Notes under the pieces: generated by a model
Seen by the model: only the letters and a program-made list of their open reading frames with translations
Told to the model about the DNA's origin: nothing
The model's database searches: none
NCBI GenBank assembly: GCA_018399015.1
Contig: CP073761.1
Span: 310,001 to 374,000 of the forward strand
Length of the DNA: 64,000 nucleotides
DNA from: Cyanobium sp. M30B3
GTDB taxonomy: Bacteria > Cyanobacteriota > Cyanobacteriia > PCC-6307 > Cyanobiaceae
Direction: 5' to 3'
Position numbers and translations under genes: made by a program
In this document: positions 51,029 to 59,936 of the stretch, in pieces
Position numbering within the stretch: position 1 is the first letter of the stretch
How the letters are laid out: every line of letters begins with the position of its first letter

Positions 51029-52183
51029 TCAGCCCCAATCCCAGCCCCGCAGCTCTGTCACCACCTCGCTCACCACGGCCAGGGCCAGGTCGATTTCGGC
51101 GTCGGTGGTGGTGGCCCCCAGCCCGAAGCGGATCGAGGCGGCCGCCTCAGCCCGGCTGCGCCCCAGGGCGGCCAGCACATGGGAGGGGGAGCCCTGGCTG
51201 CAGGCCGAGCCGCTGCTCACCGCCAGCCGGCGCCGCAGCCGCTGGTGCAGGGCGGCCCCATCCACCCCGAGCACGGTGACGTTCAGGTTGTGGGCCAGGC
51301 GATCGGGCCCCGGCGGCGGACCGTTGAGCGCGATGCCGCCGAGGGCCTCAAGGCCGGCCCAGAGCCGGTCGCGCAGGGTCGCCAGCCGCCTGGCTTCCGC
51401 CTCCTGGCGGGCCGTGGCGAGGGCCAGGGCCTCCCCCAGCCCCACCACCAGCGGCACCGCCACGCTGCCGGCCCGCCGCCCCCCTTCCTGGCCGCCGCCG
51501 TGCAGCTGGGGGGCCAGCTCCAGGCCGGGGCGCACCAGCAGGGCCCCCACCCCCTTGGGTCCGCCGCACTTGTGGCCACTCAGGCTGAGCAGGTCGATGC
51601 CCAGCGCCGCCATGGCCAGGGGCAGGTGGCCGGCGGCCTGGGCGGCATCCACGTGCAGCAGGGCGCCCCGGGCGTGGCAGAGGGCCGCCAGGGCGGCCAG
51701 GGGCTGGAGCACGCCGATCTCGTTGTTGGCGGCCATCACGCTCACCAGCAGCACGTCGTCGCCGAGGGCCTGCTCCAGCGCTGCGGGACTGAGGCGCCCG
51801 TCGCCGCCCACCGCCAGCAGGGTGAGGGGGAAGCCATGGCGCTCGAGATAGTGCAGGGGATCCAGCACCGCCCGGTGTTCGCTCACCAGGCTCAGCAGCC
51901 GGCGGCGGCCGCCGGGTTCGCCCAGGGCGGCTTCGGCCACGCCCTTGAGGGCCAGGTTGTCGGCCTCGGTGGCGCCGCTGGTGAACACCACCCACTCCGG
52001 GCTGGTCCCCAGGGCGGCCGCCACCTGGGCGCGGGCCCGCTCCACGGCGGCGGCGGCCTCCAGGCCCGGCCGGTGGCCGCGGCTGGAGGCGTTGGCGGGG
52101 TGCTCGCTCCACCAGGGCGCCATCGCCGCCACCACGGCCGGGTCGCAGGGGGTGCTGGCCTGGTGGTCGAGGTAGGCGAGCAT
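51029..52183 (-). CDS. Cysteine desulfurase (IscS/NifS family)
   Basis: The 384-residue PLP enzyme releases sulfur from cysteine for iron-sulfur clusters and thiolation. It shows YLDHQASTPCDPAVVAAM, HVDAAQAAGHLPL, the PLP lysine in SGHKCGGPKGVGALL and the catalytic loop Cys in SSGSACSQGSPSHVL. ATG 52183 starts the conserved region; an in-frame upstream start at 52213 would overlap the divergent gene. IscS-type loop length supports group I. The gene is divergent from the exported hypothetical protein with 20 bp between starts. Confidence 0.93.
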   Translation of the reverse strand: MLAYLDHQASTPCDPAVVAAMAPWWSEHPANASSRGHRPGLEAAAAVERARAQVAAALGTSPEWVVFTSGATEADNLALKGVAEAALGEPGGRRRLLSLVSEHRAVLDPLHYLERHGFPLTLLAVGGDGRLSPAALEQALGDDVLLVSVMAANNEIGVLQPLAALAALCHARGALLHVDAAQAAGHLPLAMAALGIDLLSLSGHKCGGPKGVGALLVRPGLELAPQLHGGGQEGGRRAGSVAVPLVVGLGEALALATARQEAEARRLATLRDRLWAGLEALGGIALNGPPPGPDRLAHNLNVTVLGVDGAALHQRLRRRLAVSSGSACSQGSPSHVLAALGRSRAEAAASIRFGLGATTTDAEIDLALAVVSEVVTELRGWDWG

Positions 52184-52203
52184 GGCTGGTCGTGCCTGCC
52201 CCC

Positions 52204-52710
52204 ATGCTGACAACCGTGCGCCGCCGCTGGTGCCGCTGGCGGGGCTGGGCCGGGGCGGCCGCCCTGGCGCTGCTGCCCGCGGGCGCCCTGGCCGAGCCCC
52301 CCTCCCGGCCGCCGGGGCTGGTGGTGCTGGAGGAACGGCCCAGCCAGGACGGAGTGCGGGTGCTGGGGGTCTACGGACCCCGCCAGGATCCGGCCAGTCC
52401 GGAGCTGTGGCGGGTGAGCTTCTGGCAGCAGCGCGGCGCCGAGGTCACCGTGCGCACCGACACCGTGCGCTGCTCGGCCAGCGCGCCGATGCGGCTCACC
52501 AACGAGTCGGGCCGCTGGCAGCTGGTGGAGCTCAACCCCGGTGGGACGATCCATCCCGGCAACCGGGTGCACCATCTGGTGTGGTGGGCGGTGTGCCATC
52601 CCGAGCAGGCCGGCCGCGACCCGGCGCAGCTCATGGGCCTGGCCCGCCAGCTGGGCTACAGCGGCAGCTTGCGGGAATCCGTGCAGATCCTGCCTGGACG
52701 GGGCAGCTGA
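52204..52710 (+). CDS. Exported hypothetical protein
   Basis: The 168-residue protein has a signal peptide (RRRWCRWRGWAGAAALALLP, cleavage near GALAEP). The mature part has two cysteines (in TVRCSASAP and WAVCHPEQ) that could form a disulfide and an LVELNPGGTIHPGNRVHHLV stretch; I do not recognise the family. ATG 52204 is chosen, with 52192 as alternative. It is followed by the response regulator after 20 bp. Confidence 0.75.
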   Translation: MLTTVRRRWCRWRGWAGAAALALLPAGALAEPPSRPPGLVVLEERPSQDGVRVLGVYGPRQDPASPELWRVSFWQQRGAEVTVRTDTVRCSASAPMRLTNESGRWQLVELNPGGTIHPGNRVHHLVWWAVCHPEQAGRDPAQLMGLARQLGYSGSLRESVQILPGRGS

Positions 52711-52730
52711 GGCTCTGCAGACTGGGGTCC

Positions 52731-53516
52731 ATGAGCACCGACCCCACCACGCCCGCCTCCCCCGCCGCCTCCCCCGCAGCTGACACGGCCGTCGGCGACA
52801 CCGGGGCCGCCATGGCCCCGGCCCCTCCGGCCCGGCTGCTGCTGGTGGACGACGAGCCCGGCCTGCGGGCCGCCGTCACCGCCTACCTGGAGGACGAGGG
52901 CTTCGCCGTGACCACCGCCAACGACGGCGAGGAGGGCTGGCAGAAGGCCCAGGAGCTGCTGCCCGACGTGGTGATCAGCGACGTGATGATGCCCCGCTGC
53001 GACGGCTACGGCCTGCTGAAGAAACTGCGGGCCGACGAGCGCCTGGGCGGCACGCCGGTGATCTTCCTCACTGCCAAGGGGATGACCGCCGACCGTATCG
53101 CCGGCTTCCAGGCCGGCTGCGACGACTACATCCCCAAGCCCTTCGACCCCGACGAGCTGGTGGCCCGGGTGCGCAACGTGGTGGCCCGCCAGCAGCGCCT
53201 GCTGGCCGAGGCGGCCCGCTTTGCCGACGCCGACATCGGCCAGCTGTCGCGCCAGATCACCGAGATCCGCTCCCTGCTGGCCAGCGGCGGCAGCGCCAGG
53301 CCGGCCGCCGGCAACAGCGACCTGAGCTTCACGCCGCGGGAGGCGTCGGTGCTGCAGCTGGTGGCCGAGGGGCTGATGAACAAGGAGATCGCCCGGCGGC
53401 TGGAAACCTCGATCCGCAATGTGGAGAAGTACGTGAGCCGCCTGTTCATCAAGACCGGCACCTCCAGCCGCACCGAGCTGGTGCGCTACGCCCTCGAGCA
53501 CGGCCTGGTGGATTGA
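52731..53516 (+). CDS. NarL/FixJ-type response regulator
   Basis: The 261-residue regulator has a Pro/Ala-rich start, a receiver domain (LLLVDDEP, phosphoacceptor Asp in VVISDVMMPRCDGYG, TAK, and IPKPF with conserved Lys) and a LuxR-type helix-turn-helix (FTPREASVLQLVAEGLMNKE, then SIRNVEKYVSRLF). A spacer helix lies between the domains. No histidine kinase is adjacent. The architecture fits the cyanobacterial/plastid Ycf29-like regulators, but the regulon cannot be inferred. Confidence 0.9.
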   Translation: MSTDPTTPASPAASPAADTAVGDTGAAMAPAPPARLLLVDDEPGLRAAVTAYLEDEGFAVTTANDGEEGWQKAQELLPDVVISDVMMPRCDGYGLLKKLRADERLGGTPVIFLTAKGMTADRIAGFQAGCDDYIPKPFDPDELVARVRNVVARQQRLLAEAARFADADIGQLSRQITEIRSLLASGGSARPAAGNSDLSFTPREASVLQLVAEGLMNKEIARRLETSIRNVEKYVSRLFIKTGTSSRTELVRYALEHGLVD

Positions 53517-53547
53517 TCGGGTCTGGTCCGTTCAAGGGTGGGGAGCC

Positions 53548-54558
53548 GTGACGTGGCTGCCGGCAGCCCGCAATGCCGGTTACACCTATCGGGACCGGGT
53601 CGGGCCTGAAACGGCAGGCCAGGCCGTGAGCGCCTTCTACGCCGCCCGCTACCGGCATTCGGGGCAGGCGGTGTGGCGGCAGCGGCTCGCCGCCGGCGAG
53701 ATCGAGAGGAACGGCCAGCGGCTCCGGGCCGATGGGCCGCTCGCAGCCGGCGATCGGCTGGTGTGGCATCGGCCCCCCTGGCAGGAGGGTGCCGTGCCGG
53801 TGCTGCCCGGCCCCCTGTTCGATGACGGCGACCTGCTGGTGTTCAACAAGCCCAGCGGCCTGCCGGTGCTGCCGGCCGGCGGCTGGTTGGAGCACACCGT
53901 GCTCGGCCAGCTGGAGCGACAGCGGGCTGCTGGGGAGCTCGATACCGATGCCGGCCCGGCCCGGCCGGTGCACCGGCTGGGCCGCTTCACCTCCGGGCTG
54001 CTGCTCTGTGCCCGCCGGCCGGCGACCCGTGCCTGGCTCAGTGCCCTGCTGCGGGACAGCACGCGTGGTCATCCCAACGCGATCGGCGCGCAGAGCGGCT
54101 CCTGCCGCAAGACCTACCGGGCCCTGCTGCAGCCCCCGCTGCCCGGCTCGCCGCTGCTTGCCCTGGCCCCGGCTGAGAGCCTGGAGCTCAGCACGCCGAT
54201 CGGCCGCCGCCCCCACGACCACCTGGGCACGATCTGGGCCGCGGCCTGCGCCGCTGACCCCAGCTCCCCCTCCCTGGCGGCCCGCAGCACCCTCACCCTG
54301 CTGCGGTGCACCCAGCGCAGCTGGTTGGTCGAGCTGCTGATCGCCACTGGCCGTCCCCACCAGATCCGCATCCACGCCGCCGCCGCCGGGGCACCGCTGC
54401 TGGGTGATCCCCTCTACGGCCCGGGCGGGCAGGCCAACCCGCAGGTCCTGCCGGGCGATGGTGGCTACCAGCTGCACGCCCACCGGCTGCGCCTGCCCCT
54501 GGAGGATGGCCGCCTGCTGGAACTGGACGCGCCCCTGCCGGCCTGGGCCGTTGCCTGA
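53548..54558 (+). CDS. RluA-family pseudouridine synthase-like protein
   Basis: The 336-residue protein has an S4-like N-terminal part (WRQRLAAGEIERNGQRL) and the RluA catalytic domain (DDGDLLVFNKPSGLPVLPAG, VHRLGRFTSGLLLCA, RKTYRAL, GRPHQIRIHAAAAGAPLLGD). The position of the catalytic Asp in the usual HRLD-x-x-TSG motif is occupied by Gly (HRLGRFTSG). Either the protein belongs to a divergent subgroup, uses another residue, or binds RNA without catalysis. GTG 53548 starts the frame. The 3' end overlaps the AlkB gene. Confidence 0.85.
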   Translation: MTWLPAARNAGYTYRDRVGPETAGQAVSAFYAARYRHSGQAVWRQRLAAGEIERNGQRLRADGPLAAGDRLVWHRPPWQEGAVPVLPGPLFDDGDLLVFNKPSGLPVLPAGGWLEHTVLGQLERQRAAGELDTDAGPARPVHRLGRFTSGLLLCARRPATRAWLSALLRDSTRGHPNAIGAQSGSCRKTYRALLQPPLPGSPLLALAPAESLELSTPIGRRPHDHLGTIWAAACAADPSSPSLAARSTLTLLRCTQRSWLVELLIATGRPHQIRIHAAAAGAPLLGDPLYGPGGQANPQVLPGDGGYQLHAHRLRLPLEDGRLLELDAPLPAWAVA

Positions 54559-55216
54559 GCACCCCCGCCAACCAACCCTGCTGGAGCGGCCCGGCCTGCG
54601 CCTGCGTCACTGGCCCGCCTGGCTGGAGCCCACCGCCGCCGCCCAGCTGCTGGCGGCCCTGCGGGCCGAGGTGCCCTGGAAGCAGGAGGCGATCCGGCTC
54701 TACGGCCGCCAGCACCCCTTGCCGCGGCTCACCTGCTGGATGGCTGATCCGGGCTGCGGCTACCGCTACAGCGGCCTGGCCAACGCGATCGAGCCCTGGT
54801 CGCCCGCCGCCGCCGCCCTGCGCCACAGCCTGCAGCAGCTCAGCGGCTGGCGCTTCAATTCCCTGTTGCTCAACCGCTACCGCGACGGTCGCGACACCAT
54901 GGGCTGGCATGCCGACGATGAGCCCGAGCTGGATGCGGCCGCGCCGATTGCCTCCCTCAGCCTGGGGGCCGCCCGCGACTTTCGCCTTCGGCCCCGCCCC
55001 AGCCCTCGGGCCAGCGGCCTGCCGCCACCGGACCGTTATGGGCCGGGCAGCGGCACCTGCGTTCCCTTCAACCTCCCCCTCGCCCCGGGCGATCTGCTGT
55101 TGATGGATCCCCCCACCCAGCTGTGGTGGCAGCATGCCGTGCCCAGGCGCCTGACGCTGCAGCAGGAGCGCCTCAACCTCACCTTCCGGCTGGTGGGGGC
55201 CGGAAGGGCTGGGTAG
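54551..55216 (+). CDS. AlkB-like Fe(II)/2-oxoglutarate dioxygenase
   Basis: The 221-residue protein has the ALKBH2/3-like layout: WKQEAIRLYGRQHPLPRL, NSLLLNRYRDGRDTMGWHADDE with iron ligands H and D, SLSLGAARDFRLR, the third ligand His in WWQHAVPRR and RLNLTFR for 2-oxoglutarate. It would repair alkylated bases. The start is TTG 54551, overlapping the RluA-like stop by 8 bp; no ATG is available before the conserved region. Confidence 0.88.
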   Translation: MPEHPRQPTLLERPGLRLRHWPAWLEPTAAAQLLAALRAEVPWKQEAIRLYGRQHPLPRLTCWMADPGCGYRYSGLANAIEPWSPAAAALRHSLQQLSGWRFNSLLLNRYRDGRDTMGWHADDEPELDAAAPIASLSLGAARDFRLRPRPSPRASGLPPPDRYGPGSGTCVPFNLPLAPGDLLLMDPPTQLWWQHAVPRRLTLQQERLNLTFRLVGAGRAG

Positions 55217-55244
55217 GGATCTGGTCTGAGCAGGCCGGTCCGGC

Positions 55245-55970
55245 TCAGCCCCGCTCGAAGGCGATCAGCCGCGAGAAATAGAAGGGCGCCTGGTTGAGGC
55301 TGCGGCGCACCGGCTGGAAGCCGGCCTCGGCCGCGGCGGCCACAATGCCGTCCTCCCGCAGGGTGTAGGCGCGGGTGGTTTTGCTCGGGCCGGGGAACAG
55401 CTGGCCGATGCCCTTGAGCAGGGCCAGCAGCGGCGTGTAGGGGGCGAAGCTCACGATCAGGTGCTTCTCGGCCATGCCCGCCAGGTGGCGCACCATCTCC
55501 TCGGCGGCGGTCTGGGGGTAGTGGATGAACACGTCCAGGCAGATCACCGTGTCGTAGCGGCCCTCCAGGCTCTCCAGGTCGGAGGCACTGAACTGCAGTT
55601 GTTCGCCGCTGATGCCGGCCTCTGCGGCCCGGCGGCGCCCTTCACTGGCCATGGCCTCGGAGAGGTCGGAGGCGGCGATCGAGCCGGCGCCCAGCTGGGC
55701 CAGGGGAATCGACAGGCTGCCCACGCCGCAGCCGGCGTCGCAGAAGCTGCGGCTCCCCAGATCGCCCTGCTCCTGCAACCAGGCCAGCACATTGTCCACC
55801 GTCTTCTGGTGGCCGATGCGGATGTTGCGCTGCACCTTGTTCACGTCATCGGACGTGCTGTAAATGCGGTTCCAGCGATCGAAGCCGGTGCTCTCGAAGT
55901 AGGTCTTGACCTCGGCTTTCTCAGCGGCCTTGTCGGCGGCGGTGGTGGTGCTGACGGGCGCGGTGGGCAT
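55245..55970 (-). CDS. chlM: Magnesium protoporphyrin IX methyltransferase
   Basis: The 241-residue SAM methyltransferase converts Mg-protoporphyrin IX to its monomethyl ester in chlorophyll synthesis. Typical segments are VKTYFESTGFDRWNRIYST, VNKVQRNIRIGHQKTVD, CDAGCGVGSLSIPLA and VSFAPYTPLLALLKGIGQLF. ATG 55970 is chosen; the frame continues upstream without conservation. It marks the organism as a chlorophyll-making phototroph. Confidence 0.96.
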   Translation of the reverse strand: MPTAPVSTTTAADKAAEKAEVKTYFESTGFDRWNRIYSTSDDVNKVQRNIRIGHQKTVDNVLAWLQEQGDLGSRSFCDAGCGVGSLSIPLAQLGAGSIAASDLSEAMASEGRRRAAEAGISGEQLQFSASDLESLEGRYDTVICLDVFIHYPQTAAEEMVRHLAGMAEKHLIVSFAPYTPLLALLKGIGQLFPGPSKTTRAYTLREDGIVAAAAEAGFQPVRRSLNQAPFYFSRLIAFERG

Positions 55971-56005
55971 CGAGCGCGGCAATGGGCCTCGGAATGGGCC
56001 GGATC

Positions 56006-56282
56006 CTAGGGAGCTCCGGTGGCCTCCAGCACATCTGGTTGGCGCCGCACGTCGACCAGAGGGCGGTCGATCCAGGGCCTGAAGTCCCCGTGGAATTCGT
56101 GGATCGGCGATGCCCATCCGGAACTGCAACAGGGCCGGCAGGGCAATCAGCAGGGCGTTGTCGGGGAACAGGCCCATCGTGGAGCCCAGCACCTGCAGGT
56201 CAACGGCGATGCGCTCCTGCGGCTGCGCCTTGGCCTGATCGAGCCGCGGCTTCAGAAAATCCAGCAGCGTGAGCCGTTGCAT
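56006..56282 (-). CDS. Small conserved-looking hypothetical protein (frame interrupted)
   Basis: The frame from ATG 56282 gives QRLTLLDFLKPRLDQAKAQP and ALLIALPALLQFRMGIAD, with host-like codon use. Near 56102 one extra base shifts the frame. The next frame continues HEFHGDFRPWIDRPLVDVRR and ends ATGAP at 56006. Joined, this is about 90 residues. I cannot name the family. It lies upstream of chlM on the same strand, 35 bp away. Confidence 0.5.
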
Positions 56283-56369
56283 CACCTCCTGCCGCTGGCG
56301 GCAGGGAGGCCAGGTCGTGAAACGCCGGGGTTTTGGCTATGCGGTTGCCGTGCTGTTGTTTCTACACTG

Positions 56370-56387
56370 CGATCATGCTGTCTACAC
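56370..56387. promoter_or_regulatory. Direct repeat TCTACAC upstream of vapB
   Basis: TCTACAC occurs twice within about 20 bp, 10-25 bp before the vapB start, in a locally AT-rich stretch with GATCATG between. Placement fits an antitoxin operator overlapping the promoter. Confidence 0.45.
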
Positions 56388-56396
56388 AGCCTGGCC

Positions 56397-56666
56397 ATGG
56401 CGCTGAACATCCGCAATCCTGAGGCCAACCGGCTGGCGGCGGAGTTGGCTGCCCTCGCCGGTGAAAGCAAGACCGATGCCGTGATCCTGGCTCTGCAGGA
56501 GCGTCTGCAGCGGCTGCGCCGCCAACGGGCAGCCCGGCCCGATGCCCAGGCGATCCTTGCCAGTCGTCTGGACCAGATTGCCCGGCGTTGCGCCGCCAGG
56601 CCGATCCGCGACCAGCGCACGGCCGAGGAGATCCTTGGCTACGACGCCAATGGCTTGCCCTGCTGA
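56397..56666 (+). CDS. vapB: VapB-type antitoxin
   Basis: The 89-residue antitoxin (ALNIRNPEANRLAAELAALA, TDAVILALQERL, AEEILGYDANGLPC) belongs to the same VapB family as the gene at 48184. The C-terminal YDANGLP-type tail is shared between the two. ATG 56397 is chosen. The stop and the vapC start overlap (TGATG). Confidence 0.9.
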   Translation: MALNIRNPEANRLAAELAALAGESKTDAVILALQERLQRLRRQRAARPDAQAILASRLDQIARRCAARPIRDQRTAEEILGYDANGLPC

Positions 56667-57070
56667 TGGTGATTGACAGCTCGGCTGTGCTGGCCATCCT
56701 CCAGGATGAGCCCGAGCGCAGTGCCTTCAACGCCCTGATCGCTGCGGCCGACACCCGTCTGCTCTCAGCGGCGTCCCTGGTGGAGCTCTCGATCGTGCTG
56801 GAGGCCCGCTTTGGAGCCGACGGCCAGGGCGATCTGGATCTGTTGCTGAGCACTGCTGAGATCGAGATCGTGGTTGTGGATCGCGAGCAGGCCGAGCTGG
56901 CCCGCGGTGCCTTCAGCCGCTACGGCAAGGGCCGGCATCGAGCTGGCTTGAATTTCGGCGACTGCTTTGCCTATGCCCTGGCCAAACGGGCCGACTCTCC
57001 CTTGCTGTTCAAGGGCAACGATTTCACCCACACCGATCTGCCGCCGGCCTGCCCGGCCGCCGCCAGCTGA
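56666..57070 (+). CDS. vapC: VapC-type PIN toxin
   Basis: The 134-residue PIN ribonuclease ([66 protein letters not shown]) has the acidic residues intact and is similar to the VapC at 47768, with [13 protein letters not shown] identical. It is translationally coupled to vapB. Its 3' end overlaps the convergent nagA by 47 bp. Confidence 0.92.
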   Translation: MVIDSSAVLAILQDEPERSAFNALIAAADTRLLSAASLVELSIVLEARFGADGQGDLDLLLSTAEIEIVVVDREQAELARGAFSRYGKGRHRAGLNFGDCFAYALAKRADSPLLFKGNDFTHTDLPPACPAAAS

Positions 57071-58202
57071 GTCCATCTGTCGACGCGCTCCAGCGCAAGG
57101 TGTCTCCTAGGGGGCGCCCCAGCAGCAGCGCGGTGGCGCTGCGCCGATCGCCCAGCACCCGCCGGGGCGTGAGTGTGGCCGCCGCGATTGCCTGCTCGGC
57201 GGGCACCCCCCAGCTGGCCAGCCGCCGCACGCCCTCCAGCAGCGGCAGGGTCACGCCGGCCAGGGTGCCGTCCTCCAGGCGGCAGCTGCCGTCCTGCACC
57301 AGCAGCAGCCGCTCGTCCCAGCGGTGCCGGCCTTCGCCAAGGCCGTAGGGGGCAAGGGCATCGCTCACCAGCACCACCTGGTCCGGTGCCAGCCGTTGCA
57401 GCAGCAGGGCCATGCTGGGGTGCACGTGCACGCCGTCGGCGATCAGTCCCAGGGCGATGTCGCCCCGCAGCACCGCCGCCGCCACGGGGCCGGGGGCACG
57501 GTGGTGCAGCCCGGCCATGGCGTTGAAGCTGTGGGTGAGCATCGCCACGCCGGCGTCGAAGGCGGCGTTGGCTTCCGCCTCGCCGGCGGTGCTGTGGCCC
57601 AGGCTCACCACGATGCCCCGCTGGCGCAGGGCTTCGATCAGTGTGCCGGCCCCCTCCAGCTCCGGAGCCAAGGTCACCAGGTCGATCTGGTGCTCAAACC
57701 CGCCGATCCGCTCGCTCAGGGCCTCCAGGCTGGGGGCGGCCAGGTGCTGCTCGGGGTGGGCCCCCCGGCGCGCGGGGTTGAGGAACGGGCCCTCCAGATG
57801 GGCGCCGAGCAGCTGGCAGCGGCCGGGCCGGTGCTGCTGGCGGGCCTGCTCCAGCACGGCCAGGGCCTGACGCAGGGGCGCCACGCCACAGGTCACCAGG
57901 GTGGGGCAGATCGCCTCCACGCCATCGCGCCAGAGCAGCTCCAGCAGCTCCAGCAGCCGCGGCAGATCGGCCTCGCTGAGTTCGGGGAAGGCCAGGCCCA
58001 GACCGCCGTTGATCTGCAGGTCCACCCCGGCTGGGCTCAGCCAGTCGCCGCCCCAGTCGTCGCCGGCGGCGCTGCTGCCGGTGGGGATGGGCTCCACCAG
58101 CTCGATCTGGCCGGCCCCATCCACGGCCAGCCGCCAGCGGCGATCGCCGCCATGGCTGCAGCGGCGGGCCTGGGGCAGGCGCACGTTGGTGATCCAGCGC
58201 AT
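57024..58202 (-). CDS. nagA: N-acetylglucosamine-6-phosphate deacetylase
   Basis: The 392-residue amidohydrolase has [79 protein letters not shown] and [11 protein letters not shown] with the catalytic Asp. It deacetylates GlcNAc-6-P for cell-wall sugar recycling. The last 20 residues ([14 protein letters not shown]) overlap the vapC gene on the other strand and look unusual, so the toxin-antitoxin insertion may have replaced the original C-terminus. Confidence 0.92.
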   Translation of the reverse strand: MRWITNVRLPQARRCSHGGDRRWRLAVDGAGQIELVEPIPTGSSAAGDDWGGDWLSPAGVDLQINGGLGLAFPELSEADLPRLLELLELLWRDGVEAICPTLVTCGVAPLRQALAVLEQARQQHRPGRCQLLGAHLEGPFLNPARRGAHPEQHLAAPSLEALSERIGGFEHQIDLVTLAPELEGAGTLIEALRQRGIVVSLGHSTAGEAEANAAFDAGVAMLTHSFNAMAGLHHRAPGPVAAAVLRGDIALGLIADGVHVHPSMALLLQRLAPDQVVLVSDALAPYGLGEGRHRWDERLLLVQDGSCRLEDGTLAGVTLPLLEGVRRLASWGVPAEQAIAAATLTPRRVLGDRRSATALLLGRPLGDTLRWSASTDGLSWRRPGRPAADRCG

Positions 58203-58247
58203 CGACAGGGCAGCCGCGACAATGCACCCATCCTGCGTTGTCCGCCG

Positions 58248-58838
58248 TTGAGCGCCACGCCCGCCCCCGCACCCACCGGCACCAGCGCCGTCGCAGACGC
58301 CCCGTCAGCCCCGCCACGGGTGGCGGTGGTGATGGGCAGCGACTCCGACCTGCCCACCATGCAGCCGGCGGTGGCGATGCTGGAGCGCTTCGGCGTGCCC
58401 TGTGAGGTGCGGGTGCTCTCGGCCCACCGCACCCCGCTGGAGATGGTGGCGTTCGCCCGGGAGGCGCGCCAGCGGGGCCTGCAGGTGATCATCGCCGGCG
58501 CCGGTGGCGCCGCCCACCTGCCCGGCATGGTGGCCTCGCTCACCACCCTGCCGGTGATCGGCGTGCCGGTGCACACCCGGGCCCTCTCGGGGGTGGATTC
58601 GCTGCACTCGATCGTGCAGATGCCGGCCGGCATCCCGGTGGCCACGGTGGCGATCGGCAACGGTGCCAATGCCGGCCTGCTGGCGGTGCAGATCCTGGCC
58701 GCCGCCGATGGCGCCCTGGATGGGGCCCTGGCCGAGGCGCTAGCTGTCTACCGCGCCGAGCTGCACGGCCAGGTGCGAGCCAAGGACGACCGCCTGCAGG
58801 AGCTGGGCAGCACGGCCTATCTGGCCCAGATGGGCTGA
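58248..58838 (+). CDS. purE: N5-carboxyaminoimidazole ribonucleotide mutase
   Basis: The 196-residue purine-synthesis enzyme has an N-terminal Pro/Ala tail followed by [68 protein letters not shown] and [20 protein letters not shown], which form the full PurE signature. TTG 58248 is the start in frame; the divergent nagA starts 45 bp away. Confidence 0.95.
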   Translation: MSATPAPAPTGTSAVADAPSAPPRVAVVMGSDSDLPTMQPAVAMLERFGVPCEVRVLSAHRTPLEMVAFAREARQRGLQVIIAGAGGAAHLPGMVASLTTLPVIGVPVHTRALSGVDSLHSIVQMPAGIPVATVAIGNGANAGLLAVQILAAADGALDGALAEALAVYRAELHGQVRAKDDRLQELGSTAYLAQMG

Positions 58839-58850
58839 GGGGCGGAGCCG

Positions 58851-59936
58851 ATGCTCGAACGTCTGGTGCTGCCCCCCTGGTTGAAGGCCGGCCTGGCCCT
58901 GCCGCTGCTGGTGCTCAACCTCTGGGTGCTGCGCCAGCTGCTGCTGCCGCTGGCGCCGTTCCCAGCGCTGTTCGTGGCGGCGGCTCTGATCGCCTTCCTG
59001 CTCGACATCCCCAGCCTGTGGCTGCGGCAGCGGGGCACCCCGCCCTGGCTGGCCACCGTGCTGGTGCTGGGGGTGGCCCTGGGTCTGATTAGCCTGGCCG
59101 TGATCTGGCTGGTGCCCCGGCTGATCGAACAGCTGGGGGAGCTGATCGCCGCGCTGCCTAGCTGGCTGGTGCAGGGGGAGGAGTGGCTTGATCGGCTGGA
59201 GCGCTGGGCCCAGCAGCAGGGCATCCCCACCGACTTCGGCAACCTCAGCAGCGACCTGCTCAGCCGCATCAGCCAGTTGGCCAGCCAGCTGAGCCAGCGG
59301 CTGCTGGGCCTGCTGGGAGCCACGGTGTCGATCACCGTGAACACGGTGATCGTGCTGGTGCTGGCGATCTTCCTGCTGCTCGGGGGAGAGCGCATCAGTG
59401 CCGGGTTGGCTCAGTGGCTCTCGCCGCCGATCCGTTCGCTGGTGGTGTCCACTGTCACACGCACCTTCCGCGGCTACTTCGCCGGTCAGGTGGTGCTGGC
59501 CCTGATCCTCAGCAGCCTGCAGATGCTGGTGTTCACCCTGCTGGGCATCCCTTACGGCGTGCTGTTCGCCGTGCTGATCGGTTTCACCACCCTGATCCCC
59601 TATGCCAGCGCGCTGACGATCGTGCTGGTGAGCCTGCTGCTGGCCCTGGAGGACCCGCGCACCGGCCTGGAGGTGCTGGCGGCGGCCATCACCGTGGGCC
59701 AGCTGGTGGACCAGGTGATCCAGCCGCGGCTGATGGGGAAGATCGTGGGCTTGCAGCCGGCCTGGCTGCTGATCAGCCTGCCGGTGGGGGCAAGGCTGGG
59801 CAGCCTGCTGGGTCTGGGTGAACTGCTGGGCCTGCTCCTGGCGGTGCCCCTGGCCAGTTGCGCCAAGACCTTCCTCGATGCCTGGGGCGCCCAGCTGCGC
59901 GCCGGTGAACCCGAGCTCAGTTCGCCTGGGGGATGA
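58851..59936 (+). CDS. AI-2E family transporter (TqsA/PerM-like)
   Basis: The 361-residue protein has seven or eight membrane segments in the AI-2E/UPF0118 pattern: paired N-terminal helices, a periplasmic helical domain (about 95-165), and a C-terminal core with YGVLFAVLIGFTTLIPYASA and LVDQVIQPRLMGKIVGL. Members export small molecules or exchange ions; the substrate is unknown. It follows purE by 12 bp. The 3' end overlaps cysC by 20 bp. Confidence 0.88.
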   Translation: MLERLVLPPWLKAGLALPLLVLNLWVLRQLLLPLAPFPALFVAAALIAFLLDIPSLWLRQRGTPPWLATVLVLGVALGLISLAVIWLVPRLIEQLGELIAALPSWLVQGEEWLDRLERWAQQQGIPTDFGNLSSDLLSRISQLASQLSQRLLGLLGATVSITVNTVIVLVLAIFLLLGGERISAGLAQWLSPPIRSLVVSTVTRTFRGYFAGQVVLALILSSLQMLVFTLLGIPYGVLFAVLIGFTTLIPYASALTIVLVSLLLALEDPRTGLEVLAAAITVGQLVDQVIQPRLMGKIVGLQPAWLLISLPVGARLGSLLGLGELLGLLLAVPLASCAKTFLDAWGAQLRAGEPELSSPGG

